IMG/VR virus record: IMGVR_UViG_3300037502_000158 | Coordinates: 1-22,761 of that record | From: a virus | Reading direction: 5' to 3' (one strand) | DNA length: 22,761 nucleotides | Shown here: positions 1-5,718 of the stretch, piece after piece | Layout of the letters: each line of letters starts with the position of its first letter | How positions within the stretch are numbered: position 1 is the first letter of the stretch | Position numbers and translations under genes: made by a program | The notes under the pieces: model-generated | The model's database searches: none | Told to the model about the DNA's origin: nothing | Seen by the model: the letters and a program-made list of their open reading frames with translations, nothing else

Positions 1-242
1 AAGACTATCCAGAAGTCGCACGAGCCATGCTCGCATCCGGAACTCAAACCGGCAATATTGAGATTGGTGGATTAATGCTGTGCCGCGCCCCTGTAGAGAT
101 GGTTGATCAGCGCAACGGGTTCTACCTGAAGCAGGCCAACGATTGGATGCAGAGTGTGGACAGTAATTTCATGCGCGAAAATGATCCAAGGATGCCGCTG
201 TTTAATGACAGACGTTCTGAGGTCAGATTCGGTAAGAGATAA
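1..242 (+). CDS. 3' end of an unknown head-region protein (partial)
   Basis: This is the C-terminal end of a gene that begins before the window. The frame is open from base 3 with no need for the internal ATG at 27, and it ends at TAA 240-242. About 79 residues are visible. They are soluble and mixed in charge, with a basic end (RRSEVRFGKR) and a segment reading MRENDPRMPLFNDRR. I do not recognise the family. It lies 20 bp before the capsid-associated gene and two genes before the major capsid gene, so a portal, scaffold or other head-morphogenesis protein is plausible from position only. The reading frame is well supported; the function is unknown. Confidence 0.7.
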   Translation, partial: DYPEVARAMLASGTQTGNIEIGGLMLCRAPVEMVDQRNGFYLKQANDWMQSVDSNFMRENDPRMPLFNDRRSEVRFGKR

Positions 243-262
243 CCTCATTTGGAGTAACTTAA

Positions 263-931
263 ATGGCTTACCCGACTATTTCAGGCCCTTATGGTCTGCG
301 TCCGGTCAATTTGATCGGCGGTCAGGTGTTTGCCGGAGCCACTCGCCAGCGTCGGATCGTAAACTCCAGCGCAAGCAGTATTGGTTTTGGTGACCCTGTG
401 AAGTTTGACAACAACGGTTGCGTTGTTGTTTGTACCGAAACGACTGCTGCCCCAACAACTGGTTTTGCCGGTGTGTTCATGGGCTGTACGTTTGTTTCTG
501 CTGTAACTGGCCAGCCCACGTTTTCTCAGGCATGGATTTCTGGAACCGCAATTGCAAGCAACACATATATCGTTGCTTACATCTGTGAAGATCCAGATCA
601 GTTGTTCCAGGTTTGCGGCGTAAGTGGCACGACGGTTGTTTCTACTACATCAGGATTTACGTATACAGACGTCGGTCTAAACGTATCTATGGTTGCAAAC
701 ACCCTGAATACCACGACCAAGGACAGCCGTTACGCAGTAGATATTGCAAGCGGTGCAACGACTCAAACTCTGCCTTTGCGAGTCATCGATGTGGTGCCTG
801 ATACGGCATTCACTTATAGCGGTACTCTGTACTACCCAGAAATCATCGTTAAGTTCAATGCAGCTTATGTAGTGCAGGCAACTGGCGTGGTGACGGGCGG
901 TCATGCGTACAACAACCCAGTCGGACTGTAA
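263..931 (+). CDS. probable capsid-associated (decoration-like) structural protein
   Basis: 222 residues, rich in Ser, Thr, Val and Gly, with the alternating pattern of a beta-sheet protein. There is no signal peptide and no membrane segment. The N-terminus reads MAYPTISGPYGLRPVNLIGG. A good ribosome site (GGAG at 251-254) precedes the ATG at 263. The gene sits directly before the major capsid gene, a usual place for capsid decoration or stabilising proteins; similar proteins of about 200 residues occur next to capsid genes in uncultured aquatic phages (from memory). No catalytic motif is visible. A role on the capsid surface is inferred from position and composition. A head fibre or neck protein is the alternative. 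Confidence 0.72.
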   Translation: MAYPTISGPYGLRPVNLIGGQVFAGATRQRRIVNSSASSIGFGDPVKFDNNGCVVVCTETTAAPTTGFAGVFMGCTFVSAVTGQPTFSQAWISGTAIASNTYIVAYICEDPDQLFQVCGVSGTTVVSTTSGFTYTDVGLNVSMVANTLNTTTKDSRYAVDIASGATTQTLPLRVIDVVPDTAFTYSGTLYYPEIIVKFNAAYVVQATGVVTGGHAYNNPVGL

Positions 932-943
932 GGGGAAACTTAA

Positions 944-1852
944 ATGGCTATTTCACGCGCACAACTACTGAAAGAGCTGCTCCCCGGCCTGAACGCCCTG
1001 TTCGGTCTTGAGTACGCTCGTTATGGCGAAGAACACAAAGAGATCTACGAAACCGAGACCTCTGAGCGTTCATTTGAAGAGGAAACCAAGCTGTCTGGAT
1101 TCTCGGCCGCACCGGTCAAGAACGAAGGCGCTGCGATTCGTTATGACAACGCGCAGGAAGCTTGGACAGCTCGCTACACCCACGAGACGATTGCTATGGG
1201 TTTCTCGATTACCGAAGAGGCAATCGAAGACAACCTGTACGATTCGCTCAGCTCACGTTATACCAAGGCACTTGCTCGCGCCATGGCATACACCAAGCAG
1301 GTGAAAGCAGCGGCCGTATTGAACAACGGATGGGCATCAAGCGTTACTTACGGTGACGGCCAGCCTCTGTTCTCTACAGCACATCCTCTTGTATCCGGCG
1401 GCACTAACAGCAACACGCCCGCGACCCAGGCAGACTTGAACGAGACTTCGTTGGAAAACGCAGTCATTCAAATCGCAGCTTGGACCGACGAACGTGATCT
1501 GTTGATCGCAGCTCGCCCACGCAAGCTTATCGTTCCTCCTAACCTCCAGTTCGTGGCAACGCGTCTGTTGGAAACCGAACTCCGTGTCGGCACCAACAAC
1601 AACGACATCAACGCCATCAAGAACAACGGTTCGATCCCAGAAGGCTACACGATCAACCACTTCTTGACCGACACGAACGGCTGGTTCCTCACCACCGATG
1701 TACCCAACGGATTGAAGCACTTCGTGCGGACACCGATGAGTACTGGAATGGACGGTGACTTTGACACGGGGAACGTCAGATACAAAGCCCGTGAGCGTTA
1801 TTCCTTTGGCGTATCGGATCCATTAGGGATCTTTGGTAGCCAGGGCGCATAA
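944..1852 (+). CDS. major capsid protein, Mu gpT-like
   Basis: 302 residues, matching the Mu-like major head subunit (gpT) family in length and signature. It has an N-terminal helical stretch (LLPGLNALFGLEYARYGEEH), a central FSITEEAIEDNLYDSL segment, and the characteristic LFSTAHPL followed by GGTNSN near residues 143-156. The C-terminal part ends in KARERYSFGVSDPLGIFGS. It would assemble the icosahedral head. The start ATG at 944 has AGGGGA upstream, and its initiation region is almost identical to that of the preceding gene. A strong terminator follows 25 bp after the stop codon, as is common after highly expressed capsid genes (T7 has its main terminator there). I see no separate protease-like extension in this ORF. 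Confidence 0.92.
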   Translation: MAISRAQLLKELLPGLNALFGLEYARYGEEHKEIYETETSERSFEEETKLSGFSAAPVKNEGAAIRYDNAQEAWTARYTHETIAMGFSITEEAIEDNLYDSLSSRYTKALARAMAYTKQVKAAAVLNNGWASSVTYGDGQPLFSTAHPLVSGGTNSNTPATQADLNETSLENAVIQIAAWTDERDLLIAARPRKLIVPPNLQFVATRLLETELRVGTNNNDINAIKNNGSIPEGYTINHFLTDTNGWFLTTDVPNGLKHFVRTPMSTGMDGDFDTGNVRYKARERYSFGVSDPLGIFGSQGA

Positions 1853-1876
1853 CAGCAAGCTCTTTGTAAACAACAG

Positions 1877-1898
1877 AAGGGGGTTGCGGCCCCCTTTT
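1877..1898 (+). terminator. rho-independent terminator after the capsid gene
   Basis: A perfect 7-bp stem AAGGGGG (1877-1883) pairs with CCCCCTT (1890-1896) around the loop TTGCGG, followed by a T-rich tail (TTTTGTTTGT, from 1895). It lies 25 bp after the capsid stop codon. It should reduce read-through from the capsid operon into the HNH gene. The -35-like hexamer of the next promoter occupies its loop. Confidence 0.85.
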
Positions 1899-1912
1899 GT
1901 TTGTCCTATAAT
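1884..1912 (+). promoter_or_regulatory. candidate sigma70-type promoter for the HNH gene
   Basis: TTGCGG at 1884-1889 (3 of 6 matches to TTGACA) is separated by exactly 17 bp from a perfect TATAAT at 1907-1912. Expected start sites are purines at about 1918-1920, some 20 nt before the HNH start codon. The -35 element is the loop of the terminator, so termination and re-initiation share the same bases. The call rests on sequence match only. Confidence 0.6.
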
Positions 1913-1935
1913 TCTCTGTGTCAAAGACAGGAGAA
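1912..1935 (+). promoter_or_regulatory. hairpin masking the Shine-Dalgarno of the first HNH gene
   Basis: TTCTCT (1912-1917) and TGTC (1919-1922) pair with GACA (1926-1929) and GGAGAA (1930-1935, with one T-G wobble). The loop is AAA and G1918 is bulged, giving 10 base pairs in total. The 3' arm contains the ribosome site AGGAG (1929-1933) of the HNH gene at 1940. RNA starting at 1918-1920 from the TATAAT box would lack most of the 5' arm and leave the ribosome site open. Confidence 0.6.
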
Positions 1936-1939
1936 AGAA

Positions 1940-2542
1940 ATGGACACTACAAACCTACCCAAAACCCGCAAAGAAGCTCAAGACTCAGGAGCTAAGTATT
2001 ACTTCACAGGCGAACCCTGTAAGTACGGTCACATAGCGCCACGCAAAACAAAAGGTTCTTGCGTTGAATGCCTAAAGGTTGAATGGGAAAAAGCCAATAC
2101 CACTAGGGCAGATTACTTCCGCGAGTACAACAAATCAGAAGCCGGGCAGAAAGCTAAGCGCAAGTACTACGAAGCTAACAAAGATGAGGTTATTGCTAAG
2201 GCCGCTAACAGATCAACCGAGGAGAGACGAAGGTCAAGGAACAAGCACAAGAAGGCAAACCCAGAGCTATACAAAGAACTGGTTAATGCGCGTCGTCGTC
2301 GATTCAGGCAAGCAACTCCCAAATGGTTGGATGAAAAGCAACGCATGGAAATACGTCTGAAGTATCGCCTTGCCTTGGAAATGAGTAAGGCTACTGGAAT
2401 TAAATACGCGGTAGATCACGAGATACCATTGTTTGGTGAAAACGTATGCGGCCTACACGTCCCATGGAATTTGCGTGTAATCACACAAGAGGAAAACCTC
2501 TTGAAGTCCAATAAGCTGATTGACTCCCACCCTAATAACTGA
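1940..2542 (+). CDS. free-standing HNH homing endonuclease
   Basis: 200 residues from the ATG at 1940, chosen because AGGAG (1929-1933) precedes it at a good distance; an in-frame ATG at 1901 has no ribosome site. The N-terminal zinc-binding-like motif has Cys27, His31, Cys41 and Cys44 (PCKYGH, then CVEC). A long, very basic helical middle follows (residues 45-135), suited to DNA contact. The C-terminal HNH nuclease core has Asp159-His160, His173 and Asn177, with the motifs VDHEIPLFG and HVPWNLRVITQEENLLKSNK. Such genes spread by cutting phage genomes that lack them. It sits between the capsid terminator and the next structural gene, with its own promoter, as expected for an inserted selfish element. 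The exact target site cannot be read from this sequence. Confidence 0.9.
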   Translation: MDTTNLPKTRKEAQDSGAKYYFTGEPCKYGHIAPRKTKGSCVECLKVEWEKANTTRADYFREYNKSEAGQKAKRKYYEANKDEVIAKAANRSTEERRRSRNKHKKANPELYKELVNARRRRFRQATPKWLDEKQRMEIRLKYRLALEMSKATGIKYAVDHEIPLFGENVCGLHVPWNLRVITQEENLLKSNKLIDSHPNN

Positions 2543-2566
2543 TACAACCACCCTACTAGGATTTAA

Positions 2567-2609
2567 CTCATACCGACTGGCCTAGCAGACTTAGTAGAGA
2601 CGGTATGAG
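2567..2609. repeat. inverted repeat with 25-nt spacer in the gap after the HNH gene
   Basis: CTCATACCG (2567-2575) and CGGTATGAG (2601-2609) are a perfect 9-bp inverted repeat enclosing 25 nt. Inside it, TAGTAG (2592-2597) can also pair with CTACTA (2553-2558) just outside. No T-run follows, so it is not a typical terminator. It may be an RNA leader structure for the gene at 2634, or a protein-binding dyad. Confidence 0.6.
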
Positions 2610-2633
2610 GATGCGCTACTACGCGGAGTTATC

Positions 2634-3173
2634 ATGGCTATTTCTACCTTTGACGGTCCAGTCCGTTCCCTGGGCGGTATTTATCAACAAGGTCCGTCCA
2701 CGATCGTTGAGATCACTTCCAGTACCACATTAAATCCCGTGGCCCATGCAGGCCGGATTATTTCTGTTGGCGGCACGCTTGCAGCTAACGTGGTTCTGAC
2801 ACTTCCAGCAATCAATACCTCGGCTAACGTATCCTCGTCTGGCCCTGGCAATGACCCCAATACGGCTAACAACGAAGGCGTTGTTTATACGATCTGGGTT
2901 CCCACCACGATTGCTACGTCTTCCCTGAAGATTGGTACCGATGGCACTGACAAGTTTGTTGGTACGATCCTTGGTGTTGATACTGATTCTTCCAATGCGC
3001 TTGTGGCTTACACGGCCGGTGCTTCCAATGACTTCATCAACTTCAACGGTACAACGACCGGTGGCGTTGCTGGCTCATGGGTCCAGATCGTTGCCATCGC
3101 AGCTAACAAGTACATGGTAAACGGTATTGCACTTGGCTCTGGTTCGGTTGCTACACCCTTTGCTGATTCCTAA
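2634..3173 (+). CDS. structural protein of unknown function, beta-rich
   Basis: 179 residues, rich in Thr, Ser, Ala, Gly and Val, with no charged clusters, signal peptide or membrane helix. The segment VAHAGRIISVGGTLAANVVL followed by LPAINT suggests a small beta-fold domain. The ATG at 2634 is preceded by GGAG (2625-2628) at 5 nt. Composition and place between the capsid gene and other virion genes point to a head decoration, head fibre or neck protein. I do not recognise a named family. The 91-bp gap before it carries an inverted repeat that may affect its expression. Coding status is secure; the role is inferred. Confidence 0.75.
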   Translation: MAISTFDGPVRSLGGIYQQGPSTIVEITSSTTLNPVAHAGRIISVGGTLAANVVLTLPAINTSANVSSSGPGNDPNTANNEGVVYTIWVPTTIATSSLKIGTDGTDKFVGTILGVDTDSSNALVAYTAGASNDFINFNGTTTGGVAGSWVQIVAIAANKYMVNGIALGSGSVATPFADS

Positions 3174-3185
3174 TAGGAGTGCATC

Positions 3186-3704
3186 ATGGGGATGCAAACC
3201 GATGTTAAGCAGGCCCACTTAAACGGTAGCGGTTTTTTTGTAAAAGGCCGCAACCGTGTAAAAGGCATTTCAATGGTTGGGGCAGGTTCTGCGGACGGGA
3301 CGTTAGTTTTATTTGACGCAGCCGCAGCACCAGTTACTGCAAGTGTTACCTATGCTCGGTCAGGTACAACCGTGACGGTGTCAAAAACGGCACACGGTCT
3401 TACCAGTGGGGCTGTCATAGGTATTCACTTTGCCTCGGGAACTGGTGGTACTGCAACAGATGGAACGTATACCGTGACTCGGATAGATGCCGATAGCTTC
3501 TCGGTGACGGACATCAATAGCGGGACGATTACCGGAACCCCGGCGGCGGTGTACGCAGTGGGCCGTTGGCTTATGACCTATGAAGTAGATTCCACAGATG
3601 TGTTTCAGAATGCGCCATTTATTCCGGGCGAAGGTGTATTAGCCAACACAGCGGTCTATGGCTATATGTCTAACATCGCTGCGGCACAGATCTATTATGG
3701 CTAA
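3186..3704 (+). CDS. structural protein with an inserted Ig-like module
   Basis: 172 residues. The N-terminus (MGMQTDVKQAHLNGSGFFVK) and C-terminus (RWLMTYEVDSTDVFQN...) look like one domain interrupted by a small beta module at about residues 53-115. That module has the pattern TAHGLTSGAVIGIHF, then DGTYTVTRIDADSFSV, found as a movable insert in many phage structural proteins. The ATG at 3186 has AGGAG (3175-3179) at 6 nt, and the gene follows the previous stop by 12 bp. It probably sits on the particle surface or at the neck. No enzyme motif is visible. A related insert occurs in the nozzle-like gene at 21186. Confidence 0.75.
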   Translation: MGMQTDVKQAHLNGSGFFVKGRNRVKGISMVGAGSADGTLVLFDAAAAPVTASVTYARSGTTVTVSKTAHGLTSGAVIGIHFASGTGGTATDGTYTVTRIDADSFSVTDINSGTITGTPAAVYAVGRWLMTYEVDSTDVFQNAPFIPGEGVLANTAVYGYMSNIAAAQIYYG

Positions 3705-3951
3705 GACGCCAGCATGGCAGCGTAAAGAAGGTAAGAACCCGTCTGGTGGTTTGAACGCCAAAGGGCGGGCTTCATACAACGCAGCCAATCCTGACAAGCC
3801 AGGCCTTAAGGCTCCTCAACCCGAGGGTGGGTCACGTAAGAAATCATTCTGCGCCAGAATGGAAGGGATGAAAAAGAAGCTTACGTCGGCCAAAACAGCC
3901 AAAGATCCTAATAGCCGTATTAACAAAAGTCTACGCGCATGGAAGTGTTGA
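3697..3951 (+). CDS. small basic conserved phage protein (GLNAKGR / KSFCARM type)
   Basis: 84 residues starting MAKTPAWQRKEGKNPSGGL; the ATG at 3697 overlaps the previous stop by 8 bp, suggesting coupled translation, and the longer frame from 3658 lies mostly inside the upstream gene. Two motifs stand out: GGLNAKGRASYN and GGSRKKSFCARMEGMKKK, then a DPNSRINKSLRAWKC end. This pattern is familiar from small phage proteins of unknown function; I believe Pfam calls it DUF6321, but that is from memory. It is very basic and has two Cys residues, so nucleic-acid binding or packaging inside the virion is possible. No catalytic motif is visible. Confidence 0.8.
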   Translation: MAKTPAWQRKEGKNPSGGLNAKGRASYNAANPDKPGLKAPQPEGGSRKKSFCARMEGMKKKLTSAKTAKDPNSRINKSLRAWKC

Positions 3952-4203
3952 ATGGATACGGGCGCTCTTATTTGGAATCTCATCACATCATTCTTTGTGG
4001 GTCTGGTGATGTTCATGCTTAAGCAAGCTTCAGATGAACAGAAGCGCATCCAGATCCTACTTAACAGAACCCGGGAGGAAATTGCCCGTGATCACATCAC
4101 TCGCGCAGAAGTTCGTGCTGACATGGAAAAGATTATTGAACGCTTTGACTCAGGCTTTGCAAGACTTGAAGCAAAAATTGATGCCCTCGCTGAAAGGAAA
4201 TGA
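3952..4203 (+). CDS. small membrane protein with coiled coil
   Basis: 83 residues. A single hydrophobic segment lies near the N-terminus (residues 5-24, ALIWNLITSFFVGLVMFMLK), followed by a long charged heptad-like helix to the end (RTREEIARDHITRAEVRADM... FARLEAKIDALAERK). The ATG directly follows the preceding TGA. The layout, with the N-terminus in the membrane and a coiled coil outside or inside, resembles small phage XhlA-like or holin-accessory proteins, but the recognised lysis cassette is 16 kb away. It could act in the membrane during DNA entry or lysis. Topology is visible; function is not. Confidence 0.7.
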   Translation: MDTGALIWNLITSFFVGLVMFMLKQASDEQKRIQILLNRTREEIARDHITRAEVRADMEKIIERFDSGFARLEAKIDALAERK

Positions 4204-4205
4204 TG

Positions 4206-4451
4206 ATGCAAAATGACCCCCGTAAAGGCCGTGGGCGCCATGGCGACACGAACTACAACCCTAACTACGATCTTGTACCCACCCAAAAAGAGAAGGGTGC
4301 GATGCAACAAGAAGTAGAGGATGCCAAGCTCCGCAAGATGGATCAGCGCCCCAACCTTGGCAAGATGTTCAAAGCCGGTGGTTACGTGAAAGCTGCCGAT
4401 GGATGCGCCAAGCGTGGCAAGACTAAAGGCACGATGGTCGTGATGAAGTAA
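4206..4451 (+). CDS. small basic protein with C-terminal GKTKG motif
   Basis: About 81 residues. Three ATG codons follow each other at 4200, 4203 and 4206; AGGA at 4195-4198 is best spaced for the later ones. The N-terminal half is polar and likely disordered (NDPRKGRGRHGDTNYNPNYD). The C-terminus reads FKAGGYVKAADGCAKRGK then TKGTMVVMK. That ending recurs in the genes at 4494 and 5414. The gene overlaps the previous stop. The motif suggests a shared binding or packaging signal, which is an inference. No known domain is recognised. Confidence 0.75.
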   Translation: MQNDPRKGRGRHGDTNYNPNYDLVPTQKEKGAMQQEVEDAKLRKMDQRPNLGKMFKAGGYVKAADGCAKRGKTKGTMVVMK

Positions 4452-4471
4452 TTCCGTCCATGGACGGAATT
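4450..4471. repeat. perfect 22-bp palindrome
   Basis: A perfect self-complementary sequence with no spacer, centred on CCATGG at 4458-4463 with arms AATTCCGT and ACGGAATT. It begins on the last two bases of the upstream stop codon. The following bases (TGCTACTAA) give almost no T-run, so it is a weak terminator at best. A dyad operator or an mRNA-processing hairpin are alternatives. Confidence 0.75.
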
Positions 4472-4493
4472 TGCTACTAAAGTAGGGGGTAGT

Positions 4494-5414
4494 ATGAAGA
4501 AGCGCAGGCGTTTCCAAGAAGGTGGCGACATTCCTGATATAGACCGGGAGCCACTAAGGGATAGCAGCGGCGAGATTGTTAGGGATAGTAGCGGTGAGGC
4601 CATCATGTCTGGCAGCACACCAAGGAAGCCCTTGCGCCAAGTTATGTCTGAAATGGACGACCAGCAGGGCATAGATCTTAGCAACATACGTAAAGCCGAG
4701 TCTGCGCCGGTACGAACCCCTCGTATTGAATCAGTAGGTGATACAGACCTTGCCGAGCCTAGTACCGCTGGTTTTTCTCGCACACCTTTGAAAACCACGG
4801 CCCCGAAGGTTGTAGCAAAGCCAAAGTCAGAGGTTAAATCGCAGCCTAAAGCAGAGGTGAAACCCGTTCCCAAGAAGGATGTCAAAGCTGAGATTGAGAG
4901 GCTCAAGGCTTATGACAAACCTATTGAGCGTGTTACACCGGAGATGAATCTTTTTGGCGGACCTTTGCTCAAAGGTCTTAAAGCAGCTGGCGCCGGTTTA
5001 GCTGCAAAGATTGCACCGCAAGCGGCTAAGGCTCGCGTTGAACCATCCATCCCGCAGGAAGCGGCTAAAGCGCTTGCCATGGCTCCCAAGCGCGGTGGTG
5101 AGTTGGCCACTCGTGGCGGAGAGCTTGCTACAAAGTCTCCCAAAGGAGAGTTGGTTACCAAGGGAAGCGATTTGGTTAAGCGTCGAGAATCCATGGCGCA
5201 ATTAGAATCGCCTCGCCGGCGTTTGCCTTTTGAGAAGGATATGGGTAAGGCCAGGCTTGAGACTCAAGCCAATAAGCGCAGGCAGCTCGGTGGAACTAGT
5301 CGTAGTGAAGATGTGATTGAGATGGGCATGAAGCGCGGCGGCAAAGTAGGATCAGCATCTAGCCGTGGTGACGGTATTGCAAAGCGTGGTAAAACCCGCG
5401 GAAGGTATATCTGA
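4494..5414 (+). CDS. disordered basic protein with C-terminal GKTRG motif
   Basis: 306 residues, mostly low-complexity and Lys/Arg/Ala/Pro-rich. A tandem repeat lies at residues 22-36 (RDSSGEIVRDSSGEA). A Pro/Lys/Val stretch spans 103-130 and an Ala/Gly-rich, possibly amphipathic segment 150-175. A second repeat lies at 200-225 (RGGELATRGGELATK, then KGELVTKGSDLV). The end, RGDGIAKRGKTRGRYI, matches the C-terminal motif of its two neighbours. The ATG at 4494 has a G-rich AGGGGG upstream. No domain is recognised. The high charge and disorder fit a protein packed with DNA in the head or ejected with it, which is inference. It overlaps the next gene by one base. Confidence 0.7.
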   Translation: MKKRRRFQEGGDIPDIDREPLRDSSGEIVRDSSGEAIMSGSTPRKPLRQVMSEMDDQQGIDLSNIRKAESAPVRTPRIESVGDTDLAEPSTAGFSRTPLKTTAPKVVAKPKSEVKSQPKAEVKPVPKKDVKAEIERLKAYDKPIERVTPEMNLFGGPLLKGLKAAGAGLAAKIAPQAAKARVEPSIPQEAAKALAMAPKRGGELATRGGELATKSPKGELVTKGSDLVKRRESMAQLESPRRRLPFEKDMGKARLETQANKRRQLGGTSRSEDVIEMGMKRGGKVGSASSRGDGIAKRGKTRGRYI

Positions 5415-5710
5415 TGGATAAAATTGGACGTGTCATGAAAGAGTTCAAGGAGGGCAAACTCAAGTCTTCCTCGGGCCAGAAAGTTACTAACCCCAAGCAA
5501 GCCATAGCAATTGGCATATCGGAGCAAAAAGCGATGGAAAAGAAACCTGCAAAGAAGATGGCCTCTGGCGGATACATGCACGGTGGCAAGGTGCACGCTT
5601 CCAAGATGGGCTCAGTAAAGACTGCCGCTCCTAGTAAAGATGGCGTGGCAACGAAGGGCAAGACCAAAGGAACCATGGTTAAGATGGCCAAGGGCGGACG
5701 CTCTTGCTAA
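5414..5710 (+). CDS. DUF6496-like small basic protein with GKTKG motif
   Basis: 98 residues. The N-terminal 40 residues (IGRVMKEFKEGKLKSSSG, then KVTNPKQAIAIGISEQKAM) match the pattern I know as DUF6496, a short family of unknown function in phages and bacteria. The C-terminal part is Gly/Lys-rich (ASGGYMHGGKVHASKMG) and carries DGVATKGKTKGTMVKM, the ending shared with the genes at 4206 and 4494, followed by an extra KGGRSC tail. Start ATG 5414 overlaps the previous TGA. A DNA-associated or virion-packaged role is possible because of charge and context. The family assignment is from memory. Confidence 0.8.
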   Translation: MDKIGRVMKEFKEGKLKSSSGQKVTNPKQAIAIGISEQKAMEKKPAKKMASGGYMHGGKVHASKMGSVKTAAPSKDGVATKGKTKGTMVKMAKGGRSC

Positions 5711-5718
5711 GGTGATTT

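Noticed and set aside
1337-1720. Long open frame on the - strand inside the capsid gene
   Set aside because: It is fully covered by the well-supported capsid gene, has no ribosome site, and its protein has no family pattern.
2605-2733. Small upstream ORF starting at ATG 2605
   Set aside because: About 42 codons overlapping the gene at 2634, with no ribosome site and no recognisable protein pattern. The GGAG-led ATG at 2634 is far better.
3230-3245. Run of seven T in the gene at 3186 as a -1 frameshift site
   Set aside because: The frame allows a T TTT TTT slip, but the -1 frame leads to no long open product and no downstream structure is obvious. It is read as ordinary Phe-Phe codons.
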